Assembly (NCBI GenBank): GCA_963969365.1
Contig: OZ017762.1
Coordinates: 62,001-126,000 of the forward strand
DNA length: 64,000 nucleotides
Reading direction: 5' to 3'
Origin: Asterochloris sp. CNOR1
Taxonomy: Eukaryota; Chlorophyta; Trebouxiophyceae; Trebouxiales; Trebouxiaceae
The notes beneath the pieces were generated by a model. That model had not been told where the DNA came from. It saw only the letters and a list, made by a program, of their open reading frames with translations, and did no database searches. This document shows positions 30,175 to 41,862 of the stretch, in pieces. The translations under genes and the position numbers were made by a program. Numbering within the stretch: position 1 is the stretch's first letter; the number at the start of each line of letters is the position of its first letter.

Positions 30175-33100
30175 ATGGCAAGCTGGTGGCTGGCTGCCTG
30201 GGCCCTCCTGGTGTCCTCAGGTAGGCCGGTGTTTTACCGATCACGGGGCCTGCGGACCGGTCTGCACTGTGCTAGTGCCAGGGAGATCCCTGCAACGCTT
30301 TGCCGTTTGTGGAAACCTGGAGTTCGCAAGAGTGCCCGCCATCACCGCTCCGGGAAGCCCATGCAGCGCTCTTTTCATGCCTCGTTGGCATTTGCTGATG
30401 CTGGCAGGGGAGAGCTGGTTTTGTTGCCCCCTAGGCCAGGTCCTTCCCTGCAAGGAGTGGCCAGCTGTCTCTAAAGCGCACTGAGGCGCTGAGGCAGCTG
30501 TGCTCTTTGCCAGCATGCTCTTTCTGTGGCTCAAGTCTCTCTGACAGCTCATTATTCCATTGACATCATCCGCCACAATCTTGGCAGGTGCTGAGCGCCG
30601 CTTAGTGAGGCGCAGTTCCTGCTTCTTGGCAGGGGCCTCATGGCTGGCCAGGCATACCCGCTGAGACTGCTTGCTGCCACAAGCGCTGGTTTTTGAGTGT
30701 CTGCACCATGTGTCTGCACCTGACGGGCTGCAGAGCAATGCAGGCCCTTGCTGAACTGTCTTTGTGTTGCTCATGCTATGCTGTTCAAAACATCTCCTTT
30801 AAGGCAGGCTGTGCAGCAGGATACACCATGGCAGGGACTGGGTCCTGAGACTGTTGACGCCCCAGCTGGAAACTGACTAGGCTTATGCCTGCAGAGCTGC
30901 TTTACCCTGCTGCTCCCCCATTCAGGGAGCGCTGTAGGCATGAGGAAATGCCTCCAGCGCCCCCTTGTTCTCACCAATTGTGTCTGACCTGCCTGCTGGG
31001 GCTGGAGAGGCTGGTCCAGTCAGCCATATGGGGAAGGGAGCAGCGCCCAGACACAGCCAGCTGCTGGGCCTCCAAGCTGCTGGTTGCTGGGCGTAAAAGA
31101 TGATGCTGGCACACAGTTTTCAAGCATGACTGACGGTGTGCTGCCGCCTGCCTTGCCTACAGGGCACTGGACGCAGGCCCGGATCATAGCGCCCCCAGAG
31201 CTGGCTTTGGATGTGCGACCTGAGCCCACTGGAGGCTATCTGGCCATCTGCCTGATTGTCAAGGTGAGGCTGATGATGTGTCAGGGCACTGGCGGTGGCC
31301 TGCCGCTAGATGCGTGCGTCAAAGACATCAGACGTGCCCCTGCCTGTTGCCCTAGCATGAAGTGTCTGCTGCATACCAACTGCACTTTCATGGCCGGGGC
31401 ATTGCCCAGATGCCGGGCAGTTCCCGCCTCTAGGAGTGGTCACATGCTGGAGTTTGTCCGAGAGGCCTGCAAGGCGGCTCAATCCCTTCAGCAGCAGCTT
31501 GAGCTCCCCTGGCATGGTGCCGCACTGTAAGAGCCCCACCATCAGCCTTTGTGACGATGCTTGGGCCTGCAGGCAAGGGTGGGGCGAAGCGTGTGCTGCG
31601 CAGACGCAACTGCATGCAGGGGATAGATTTGAACCTGTGCAACCTGCAAATCTCTGGCCTGTAAAGAAGAGCCTGTGCCGCCTGCAGAACTAGCCAAGCT
31701 ACATCATGCTGTCAAGCTCTGCTCCAGCTGTGACACATGCCCTTTCTGTGTCTGCCCTGCTCAGCCTGGCAGCGCCGACAAGGCAATAGTTGCTTCATGG
31801 AACGCACAGTAGCTCACCTCAGCAGTGCTAGAGCTTTCTTGCAGTTTTCTGCAGGCACAGGCAAACAACAGTGCATGGCGCCATCTCAGGCGCCTAGCTG
31901 CTGCAATTAAGTGGCCCCCAACAGAGACCTCGACCATTTCTGCCTGCTGAATATCATTGCTGTGTGCTGCCTGCTGCCCTGCAGAATAGGGGGCCTCCTG
32001 CTCCACATCACTGACTTCGCCAGCTGGTCCTACCAGATCCCCAACTGCCATGCAGGATACTGAACATCGTTGCTGCGTGCTGCCTGCTGCCCTGCAACAA
32101 TAGCAGGCCTCCTGCTCCACATCACTGGTCAGCTTGTCCATTCAGACTCCCAACTGCCATGCAGAATCAAGCAGATGACATTGCCTGGTGGGCAAACTAC
32201 CACATCGCAATGGGGGTCAGCCGCATCTACGTGCACGACAACAACAGCACGCGGCCTTTGAGCACAGAGCTGGATGACTTGATTGCAGACGGCTTCGTCC
32301 AGTGAGTTCTGGGGGCTGGTGGTCGCGGGGCATCTTGGGAGCCAGCCAGTGGGGGGCGGCTGGGTGTCTGCCGGCTGGCGTCTGAACCTTCTGTGCCCTG
32401 TGCTTGTGGGGCAAGCAGGTTACCTGCCGTCTGGAGCTGGAGGAGTGTGTTTCAGACAGTCATGTCTGGTGAGGTGCTGGGCTGGACAGGTGCAGGGTGC
32501 AGCTGCTGCATGCGCAGGCTGGCGGCACAAGGCTGGCAGCACAGCAGTGCATGCTGTGCGAGCCATGCTGCGAACAGCAGCACATCCAAGCTCATGCTGA
32601 GAATGGAGCCAGCGGGCGGCCTCACTTGGAGGCCAGCTGCGGGGTTGCGCCTGCAGGTCTAGCCAGGGCTGGGAAGGGCTTTGAGAGAAACAGCGCATTG
32701 CAATCTTACGCTGAGCATGAAGCTGGCGGACAGCCTGACTTGGGGGCTGCTGCATTTCGCCTGCAAGCTGGAGCAGGAGACTGGAAGGCGCTGTGCATGC
32801 CAGCGTGTGCCATCTACACTGAGCGTAGAGCTGGGCGGCGGCCAGAGTCGGGGGCAGGGCGCAGTGTGCCAGATTGCGGCTGTATGTCAGCCAGCAGCGG
32901 GAGGCTGGGAAGTGGCGCCTGCTGGCGCTGCGCAGCCTGTGCCTCAGCTAGCTTGCTACGCATGGGCACGGTTGACAGTTTCCCCCTTGAGCGCAGAGCA
33001 GGTCGATGTGGGGTCTGTGAGTGGCTGCTGCATTGATGTGGGCATCAGCAGGCCAGCTCAGCCCCTGAAGGTGAAGGCCTGGGAAATCGGTGGTGTGGCA

Positions 33101-35458
33101 GCGCTTTGTGGGGCGCATCTCAGATCCCCCTAGGCATGCATCTGGATGTCCCCATCGCCCACAGATGCTTATAGCAGTGTGGCGGGCACTAAGTGCTGCA
33201 GTTGCTGTCCTGGGTCTGCAAGCAGGGCGTGCAGGCAACGAGAGGGTGTGTCAGGACGGGCTGAGACGGACCTGTGGGCTGTGGCTGCTGCAGCAAGAGT
33301 CATCAAGGTCCTCCTCTGCAACCTTTGTGCATGCCTTTACTGTGCAGAGTGGGGGCTGTTCTCTGTGGGTGTGCAGATAGACGACAGAACATTACAGGTA
33401 CCAGGACCAGTAGGCCGTCTGCTGGTTGCGCCGTGCCATGCAGAACACTGTGTGGAGCCTTGCATGCTTGTGCTGTGGGGTCCAGGCAGGCTGGCACTTC
33501 GTGGGCTGCCCTTTCACAGTGTGCCCATGTCTCAGAGTGGCCCCTGCCCTTGCTGCCGGCACCGATCCTGTTGCAGGCCTGCATGGTGTCCTGCAGCCTC
33601 AGGGCCCCACTGGCAAGAACCCATTGCCTTCCCACCTGGTGCTCCATTCCTGGATGTTGTGAGCATTGCTGAGGGAGTATTGCCCCCCTCCTTCATTGCA
33701 GGTACTCCTGGTTTGACCACTACCCCACGCAGCCCGAGCCCCCCCAGTTCTGGGTGTACAATCGGTGCATCAGCCGCTACGGGCACAAGCACCGCTTCAT
33801 GGCCTTCATCGACACAGACGAGTTCCTGGTGTTGCAAGACCATAGATACAAGCGCTTGCCAGACTTCCTGCGCAACTATGAGCCCTTTGGAGGTGAGCTG
33901 GGTGCCCTGCAATGCTTTCTCTGCATCTGCTGTCCTGTCTGTGGTGCTGTGGAACCACAAGTATTGGCCTGCAGCTCTGAGCCTGGTAAGGGTGGGTTGG
34001 TGAGTGCTGTGTGTGAGTCACCAAAGGGTGCGGCTCCCAGTGTTCTGCATGACTGCAGAGGTCGCTGCTGTGTTTGTGTCACCAGAGGCTGCCGCTCCCA
34101 GCGTTGAGCATGACTGTAGAGGCCAGCGCCTCTCAGGCTTCCTGCACAGCTCTGAGCCCTCTTGAGTGTTTTAACTAGGCAGCTGTGGTGTACACTGCTT
34201 ACAGCCATCGTGCTCCCAGACGTCCTTTTGTAGTGCAACTTCTCATGAGGCTATGGAAGCCGGCCTGTTTGGGGCTGCTGCAGATCAAGTACTGTGCAGC
34301 GCATTGCTGCTCCGTTGGACAACTGCCTAAGTGCCATGGTCAGATGCTGGGGTTGTACCTGCTGTCAGGCTGGGCACAGTGCTGCCCGTGCCAATCCCAC
34401 TCATGCCTTGCCTGCAGGCAATCGGTGAACAAGGCCTATCTGGGCAATGGACGCTGCATGCACCCACTGCATCTTTCAGATGCCCTCTCCCCCGGTTGCA
34501 GGCATCTCCGTAAATGAGGTCCTCTTTGGCAGCAACGGGCTTCACCAGCGCCCAGCCAACCCTGTGGTCTTCCAGAACTATGAGATGTGCATGGACATGG
34601 AGGGCGAGAAGGACTACTTCGTCAAGGTCATTGCCAACACTGATCACGTCCTGCGGTCCCTCAATCCCCACCACTTCGAGTTCCAGGTGAGCTGAGCTGC
34701 TGGCAGCATCAGCTGCCCAGCTGCCCCCAAAAAGGTTCCTGCCGTTTGCTCTGTGTAGCGGGTGGGCAGCACAAGGGCTCTGCAGCTGGTCGCTGATAGC
34801 AGCAGCTGCCTGCATGTCCCTTGGAGTGAGTATACTCGCAGTCTGCTCTGTGCCAGGCGGGTTAGCATCTGTATACTCAGTGCCAAGACTGGCCATGTTC
34901 TGCCTTGTGTGGTGGCACTCAGCCTGCCCTGCTGGTCGCCTTGTGCATGCACTAAACACTGACCTCTCCCCTCTCCCCTAATCAATTTGGGGGGAGTCCT
35001 CCTCAGGACCGCTGCATTGGGCACCCAGTCAGCCAACCCCATGCCAAGTCTCAAGTTTGCAGCCTGCGCAGCACGAGGATCTCTGCTCTGTACACGCCTC
35101 CTGCCGCTCATCGCTCACAGCCCACAGCCATCCCCGCTCTGTCCACCTGCAGGAAGGCTTCTCCAGCGTGCTTGAGGACCGCTCCCCGTTCAACAGCCAC
35201 GCCAGCAGGCAGCACCACCACGAGCATATATCCCTGTACCACTTTGTTCTGAAGAGCCGGGAGGACTTCGCGAACAAGGCCATGCGTGGCGGAGCAGCGG
35301 GCAAGTTTCGGGATTGGGGCTTCTTTGATGACATTGACAACCAGGCGGTGGTGAACTGTAGTGAGGCTCTGCTGGGGCCTCAGTGGCCCATCCAAACTGA
35401 GGATGAGCGGCCTCCAGGCATACAGCCAGCACGACACCACCGCACGCTGTTGATGTGA
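30175..35458 (+). CDS. Family 92 glycosyltransferase (DUF23), secreted or lumenal
   Basis: Six exons join in frame to 321 residues: 30175-30220, 31163-31263, 32165-32301, 33702-33892, 34502-34686 and 35153-35458. Exon 1 encodes a hydrophobic signal-like start (MASWWLAAWALLVSSG) in a good context (GACCATGG). The body has GT92 landmarks: YLAICLIVK, then WWANYHIAMGVSRIYVHDNN, then HKHRFMAFIDTDEFLVL with the DxD-type metal and sugar-nucleotide motif, then VLRSLNPHHFEF, and LYHFVLKSREDFANKAMRG near the end. GT92 enzymes in animals and plants add galactose to glycans or cell-wall polysaccharides, probably in the Golgi; donor and acceptor cannot be read here. The 0.9-kb first intron could hide another small exon. 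A TGTAA polyadenylation-type signal lies at 35506-35510. Confidence 0.88.
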
Positions 35459-36604
35459 TCTGCCCTTCTTGAGTTGGCACTGGCAGGTGGTGCCTCCCAT
35501 TTCCCTGTAAATCTGCCAGCCCTCTTCTTCAAATGAACCCGCAAGTGCAAGTGTAGTCTGCCTGCCTGTCCCCCTAGCCCTCTCAGCAGCCCCTAACCTG
35601 TTTGTCCTCTCCCCAACATGTTGTTGTATCCAGCAGGATGAATTTGCTCCACATTTGCCGGCAGCAGCACCCTTTGGGCAACCATTGCAGAGATCCCAGA
35701 GCTCTCACCTGTGACCCTGACACTGGACTGTCCACAGATGAACACCACATGAAACTGAATGCCAGCCACCGCGACAACAGAGCATTCTGAGCTTCAGTTC
35801 ATTTCATTTGCGCGGTTTTTTTTGAATTTCTGGCGCGTCTGTGCCTGCCCTTTTGCTCATGCACAGCGTTGGAGCCATAACATGAAGGTGCTGCCCTTCG
35901 GGTTTCTGTGCGCGGAAGCACTGTAACTGCAGCACCAGTGAAAGCCATGTTTACGTCCAGATGATTGGCCTGCAGAGTGCAGACTGAAGTTTTGTTGCGT
36001 GAAGCTACTGGCAAAGGCCCATGAAAGATCAAGCCCTCACCAGCCAGCTTGGTGGGATGCCCACTGGGCCCAGGGCAGCCCTCAGGACAAGATATGAGAA
36101 GGTCAGGACTGTCACAAACAGTTGAGCCTCAGCCTGAGTCCTGTCTCAGCAGGCGCTGCGCCAACAAACATGTATGAGATGCAACCAGGCATAGTGTCTG
36201 CCCAGCAGCTTCAAATAGCATTTTGGACCAGCAAACCGCTTATTGCTTTGTCTCACTGACTGGACTTCCCAGGCACGCTGCAGCACAAAAAGAAACCCAG
36301 GGTCCCTTTCACCGGCCTTCAAGAGCTTCCAGGAGGCTGCTCTTTGAAACACATGGACGAAACGCAAATTCAATGAGCCTGGATGCACTCTGAACACTGC
36401 CAAGTCATCGTTTTGAGGTCCCCCAGGAGAAGCAGGGCTGGTGCACGATGCATCAGGCAGCCAGCACATGACTCAACTGGCGCTCAGGCATTGGTGGACA
36501 AAACGAGACAACAAGAAATGGTGCCGCCCCAGTACCCTGAGTATGCAGGCGTTCCTCAAAGGGGCTGGGCGCTATATGCTGAGAGTGTGTACTAGGTTTG
36601 GCGC
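35459..36604. other. Convergent intergenic region and 3' untranslated regions
   Basis: 1.1 kb between the stops of GT92 (plus) and aldolase (minus). I see no exon or RNA gene. It is less CAG-rich than the introns and includes an eight-T run at 35817-35824. Confidence 0.5.
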
Positions 36605-39600
36605 CTAGTACACGTAGCCCTTCTGGTACATGGACTCGCCCAGCTTCTTGTCCTCGGCGCTGGGCTCGTACTGCCCCTTCTGTGCGTCAGAGTTGGCCTT
36701 GGCCCGGCCAAGCAGGGCCTCCTGAGCAGCCTTGACATTGGCGTCATCTCCCTGCAGGAGGGCAGGTAAGTGCTCAGGCTGTGGGCGAGATGAGTGCTCA
36801 GGCTGTGGGCAAGATAAGTGCTTGGGCTGAGGCAGCAAGCAGATCAGCCTCGCAAGTATGGAATACCTGCGCAAGGTCCAATGTCAAGCAAATCCATGTC
36901 TGCCATGTGATGCTTGACAGTCCCAACAGGCTGACTTGACCCACCTGCCATGTCTTCAGCACCGTGTTCTGCAGGGCGCGGGCGTATGAGAAGGACACGT
37001 GCCATGGGTTGGGCTTCTTGTTCATGGCGTTGAGGTTCAGGGTGGCCTCCAGCTCAGACTGGCCGCCGGACAGGAACATGATGCCGGGCACAGAGGGAGG
37101 CACGCGGCGCCTGCACAGCAGCAAAGGAGTTGTGTCAGGGTGGACCAGGCCAGTGGAACTGTGGTGCTGCATATGGAGGGGGTGGACGCAGCATCTGCAT
37201 AGCAGCAGAGGACCTCTCTGAGAACTGGACTAGACTTCTGTGAAATGTGAAAATGTTGTGCTGCCCCCGGGGAACAAGAGGGGGGAGCAGGGCACAGAAA
37301 CTCTGCACAGCAGTAGCAGAGACCTTGTCATGCCGCGAAGGACCTTCTTGAATAAAGACACAATGCCTGGGCGCGTGTGGGTGGGCATGCCTCACCTGCA
37401 CCACAACAAATGTTCTTGTGCTGGTGCACGATCACAATGCCTGCTGCAGCAGAGGCAGCAGTAGCCCTGCTAGGTTTGTGCCTATGCAGGCCATCAGGAG
37501 CACGCACAGTTTGCAGTGGCAGGGAGCAGTGCATGTATTGTCTGCGCAAAACACAGGGCAGCACCATTTGGCCTCAGCCGCTGGTACCACTCAGTCATAA
37601 CACATCCTTAAAGGCAGACGCCTGACCTGAGCAATTTCCCCTTGAGCAGCTGGGAGGCCCTTCTAAGCCAATTGTATTGTAACACAAAGCCCTCAAAGCT
37701 CACGTGAGCAGCTTGCGGGCAGTGTCCTTGTTCCTGGCGACTGCTATGCACAGCAGAGCGCTGCAGAACTCAGAAGGGCAAGCAATGCACTTCTTAAACC
37801 TCTTCCAATCTGCCCAGCTGCCACTCTGCCTGCACTTGCACTGCAATGTTTGCAATTTACACCCAGATTTACCTGGAGTCATCAACATAGTGGAGCAGCT
37901 TGAGGGTGCAGCCCAGCCAGGATGGCAGGGTGCGCCTGCACATAAATTCAGAGCGCACAGCATTGAAGTATCAACTCACTTGAGCAGCTTGAGTGTGTAG
38001 TCAGCGACGGTGGCGGGGTCCTCCTTCTTGGAGCCGTCTGCGCCGGGGGTGACCATGCTTGGCTTCAACAGGATGCCCTCGAACATGACCTTGTTGTCGG
38101 CCATGTACTTGAAGGTCTCTGCCCAGATCTCCTGAGCCACCTCCAGAGTCCTGCAAAAAGGGGGACGGAAACGACACTAAGCACTTGTGGCACAAGCAAA
38201 CAACATGCTCTGGCCTTGGCAGGGCTGAGCCGTTGTGACCCGCAGGCGCGGGCATAGAACAAGGCCCAGGAAGACCTGGCACACAGACCCCAACAGGCTC
38301 AGCACTTGGCAAAGTTCAGTCTCTGCTGACAGGTATCACCTCTGCAGTCCAACAAACTTGGGCTGGCCATGCATGTGCAGGGCTTTAGCATCCCATAGAG
38401 CCCCACTGCAGTGTCGGCCTCAGGCACCAACCTGTATCAAGCAAGTGCAAGTGGGTCACAGGCGCTCTGCGATCTGGCGGCACGGTTGCTGCCAGCAGGA
38501 TTTCTCAGATGGCCTGAGAGCTGCTGCGGGCTGTCAACAAGTCACTGCCCGCGCCTCAGCAACGGCTACATGGACAGCCCTTCAGGCAAAGCCCCACACC
38601 TTGCTGGCACATGTCAAAGTCATGGTGGCCACTCAGCATAGTTCTGAGCTCTGCCCTAGCCACCCGTCATCGACAGCAGTGCTGGGCAGCAGCTGCAGAC
38701 CCTTGTCTCCATTGATGACTAAGCCCAGGTGCAGCAAGGAACCCCATGGGAAATGCTGCCCTATCCCACGTTCAAATGCCACCCAGCAGCAGCTTGCAGA
38801 CTTGGTCAGTCGGCTGCAGTCCTGGAACTTTGGCCCTCGCTGAGAGCTGCGTCCCTGTGGAACGCACCCAGCACGTGCAGCGCTGCAACCTGAAACCGTG
38901 GGAACACATCAGCAGCGCTGTTAGTGCACCCGGCCGTCACAGACGTGTTGACCATTCAGCACCACATCAGTGAACAACTATGACCAGCACCAAGCAACAC
39001 TGGTGCCTGCCAGCTGCAGCTGCACCGGCCAACAGCGCCAAGCCTCCCCATCACTGCTCTGCCTGCTGAGAGAGCCTCAGCCTCAACCAGTGGTGTGGGC
39101 TGGGCTGGCAAGATCTCACCTAAGATGTCGTGCTGCATGACTCAGGCTCCTTGATAGAAACCAACAGCGACACCAAGTCCATTTGAACAAAGAGCTGCTG
39201 GGCTGTAGCTGCATTCCCACACTCACTCGAAAACCATGCAATGCTCTCAGTCCAGCAACACTACGGCTTCACCATGGGCACCCAGCAGCGGACAGCGAGC
39301 TCATCGAGCTGAGCTTTGACCCCTTTGCAGCACTGCCCATTCTCACCTGTCGATGTCGTGGTCGCCGTCCAGCAGCACCTCAGGCTCCACAATGGGCACC
39401 AGGCCAGCGGACTGGGCAATCGCTGCGTAGCGGGCCAGGCCGTATGCGCAGTCCGTCAGAGCCATCCGGCTGGGGCCTGCAGGGTCGAGGCTGCTTTTAG
39501 TGCAGGCGCCAGGCATGCTGCTGCCGATCTGCAGTGCAGGAAGTGCTGAATACCCCAACCCCGGAAAGGAGTGGTGCAATCATGCATGGGCCCTGCAGGT

Positions 39601-40332
39601 TGCCCCGCCACCGCCAGGAAAGCTGCTGGCAGTGCAACCCAGATCAGCAGATTGCACATGCACCGTTCAAGTGGTGTTCAAGCCCCACTTCACCTGAAGG
39701 GATGGAGATGACCGAGCGCCACTTGGCAAAGCGGGCCCCCTGCTTGTAGTACTCGGCGCACCGCTGCGCCAGCCCATCCAGCCCCTGGCACCAGGACTCA
39801 TTGTTGGAGTTTGGCAGGGGCACCAGGCCCTTGTCCACCTTGATGCCAGGCATGATGTTCTGGCTGTTCAGCACGTCTGTGAACTTCTTGCCATCGCGGG
39901 TGGACTGGTACAGGGTCTCCTCAAACATGATGGCCCCAGAGATGTACTCCCCCAGGCCTGGGGTTGTGACCAGCAGCTCGCGGTAGGCCCGGCGGTTCTC
40001 CTCGGTGTTGTCGACATTGATGGACTCCAGGCGCTTGCCGCAGGTGGCATTGGACTCGTCCATGGCCAGGATGCCCCGGCCCTTGGAGGCAATGCTGTTC
40101 TGCAGCAGGGAGAGGCGCAGGCTGAACTCCCATTGCCCAAAAGGTACTCGGGCATAAAGGTGGTGCAGCAGCCACAAAACCCACTTACAGCGGTCTGGAC
40201 GAGCTCCTCTGCATACTGAGACGCAGCCCGAGTCTTGAGGACCTGGCGGCTGTTCTGCCTGGGGCTCTGGCGGTGCACAGATACTTTGGTGCCCAGTAGG
40301 GCCTTGTTGCCCAGGAGTGCGGGGGCGACCAT
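36605..40332 (-). CDS. FBA: Fructose-1,6-bisphosphate aldolase, class I, chloroplast
   Basis: Catalyses reversible aldol cleavage of fructose-1,6-bisphosphate and, in the Calvin cycle, condensation to fructose- and sedoheptulose-bisphosphate. Six exons join in frame to 387 residues: 40332-40189, 40099-39694, 39476-39347, 38150-37980, 37110-36945 and 36751-36605. The first 35-40 residues ([20 protein letters not shown], then Arg/Ser/Gln-rich to KTRAASQY) form a typical chloroplast transit peptide. Mature landmarks: [34 protein letters not shown] with the Schiff-base lysine, [13 protein letters not shown], and the C-terminal GYVY whose final tyrosine is catalytic. Length matches Chlamydomonas plastid aldolase (about 377). 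It diverges from PsaD across an interval that also holds tRNA-Sec. Confidence 0.97.
37100..38000. repeat. FBA: Acceptor and donor echoes in aldolase introns 3 and 4
   Basis: Donor edge of exon 38150-37980 (CACTTGAGCAGCTTGAGTGT at 37977) is echoed at about 37893-37915 (GTGGAGCAGCTTGAGGGTGC) and 37700-37725 (CACGTGAGCAGCTTGCGGGC). Acceptor-side GCCTGCACAGCAGCAAAGGA at about 37110 is echoed at 37193-37215 (CATCTGCATAGCAGCAGAGG) and 37303-37325. Confidence 0.8.
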
Positions 40333-41862
40333 GTTGCTGCTGAGCTGGGCTAAAATGACTGGCTAAGGGACAGTGGCAGATCAAACAGCAGGCTCTTTCA
40401 AGACCTTGCTGATTTGGATTTTCCTTCTGTGGATAGAATGATTAGCCCCCATCGAGTACAGCCTGGAGCTGGCAATGAGAGATCTGATGCCTGCACGGCG
40501 TCCTCGAAGCCGCTCCCTGAACGAAACATGAAGGTGCCTGTCATGCAGGGGTGGCCGTTCACTTGTTACGGTCAGCTGTGCAGCTTGATCTGCTGTGCAA
40601 GTGCTGGATCTCTGGGCTGCATCAGAGCTGCATATGCTGTTGGCCAGGCATGCCTTGCGCATGTGTCTGGCTCCTGCCCGCATGATCCTGGCTGGTGCTG
40701 GGGACAGCCTTCAAAGCTGTTGGAGGCGAGAGTCTCAGAGGTTCGATCCCTCCTTGCGGGCGAGCTTGCCTAGTTGGTGGAGAACCGATGCTTGGCTGAA
40801 CAAGAACCTGTGCAGCTGCTGGCCTCAAGCACTGCATGGCATTGTCATAAAGAAACTGGCACCAGGTTGAGTTGCTGCAGCGTCTGTTTAGCCAGGGAAA
40901 CTAGATTGGCCACAGCACACACTGAGTGGTGTTACTTTCAGCCCCTGCAGCGCACTTTGGTGGCTGAATCTGATGGTGAGAACAGGAGCAGAGGCAGTGG
41001 AGACATGTCTGCCTTGCATTGACTCTGACCCAACAGCCATGAAAGAAGACTGTGCACGGTTCCCTGCTCTTGATTTGAAAGCCACTTGCTGCTGGTGAGC
41101 AGGGGAGGCTGGTCCAAGTCAGACAATTGCGTCTTGCCCCAGCAGTTCGAGGTGACATCGCTCACTGACACTGTGCCTACATCTGGCAACCACTGCATGA
41201 CTCCTCAGAGCATCACCAGCAGCAGGAGCTCACAGGGAGGGTGTGCTGCTTTGCGCCTGCCCCTCCCAGACAAGGGCTGCCTGCTGTTGCATGCCGACAG
41301 GCCTACATCACACAGGTGGCTGCGCTCTGCATGGCGCGCAGCCACCAGATGGGCATGTTCACCACGGCCTGTGCCTGCTGTACTGCACAGGTGCTGCGAT
41401 TCAACAGCCAGGTCAACCTCCTCCCTCCCTCCCTGATGCAAGTATGTCTGTTTATAGGGCAGCTACCCTTAGATGCATGTCTGGCAGCCAGCCTGCTGCA
41501 CACGAGGCTCCTGACAGCAGTTGACCATTGCACAGCATGATTGTCCCTGCAGTAAAATGAAGTACTGTGATGCTGCTGACTGTGATTGTCGCAATGAAGC
41601 CATGAGGCTACACGCTGCTGCTGAGCCGTGCCGCTGCCTGAAGAGGTGCTTCAGGTAGCGAGGCAAGCCAAGCAGCTGATTCTGATGTCCACCCAAGCCC
41701 ACCAGATGGCACTAGGGAGCCCATCAGGTGGCTGCAAGTAACATGCGACTTGGGCAACAAATATACAGAAATCAAATAATCTGCACTCATCTTCCGCAAA
41801 TTGCCTGCCTCGCCACCCTCCCTCTCCAGCCCGTGGAGCCCAGAGTTGCAGGGTCAGCCGTG
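40333..41862. promoter_or_regulatory. Divergent FBA / PsaD upstream region
   Basis: 1.5 kb between the two start codons, interrupted by tRNA-Sec. A TATA-like CAAATATACAG lies at about 41757-41768, some 100 bases before the PsaD ATG; its use is inferred from position only. Apart from the tRNA I see no other gene. Confidence 0.4.
40676..40762 (+). tRNA. trnSec: tRNA-Sec (selenocysteine), anticodon TCA
   Basis: Inserts selenocysteine at recoded UGA codons. The 87-base sequence folds as a eukaryotic tRNA-Sec: acceptor 5' strand GCCCGCA (40676-40682) pairs with TGCGGGC (40755-40761), extended toward the 9-bp acceptor of this class, with discriminator G. The D arm has a 6-bp stem (CCTGGC / GCTGGG) with a 4-base TGGT loop. 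The anticodon stem ACAGC / GCTGT encloses CTTCAAA with TCA at 40711-40713. A long variable arm GAGGC-GAGA-GTCTC follows (40723-40736). The T arm is GAGG-TTCGATC-CCTC (40738-40752). The GATGATCCT block and CTTCAAA loop match animal and Chlamydomonas tRNA-Sec. No T-run terminator lies close downstream. No covariance model was run, but the fit is very specific. Confidence 0.95.
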
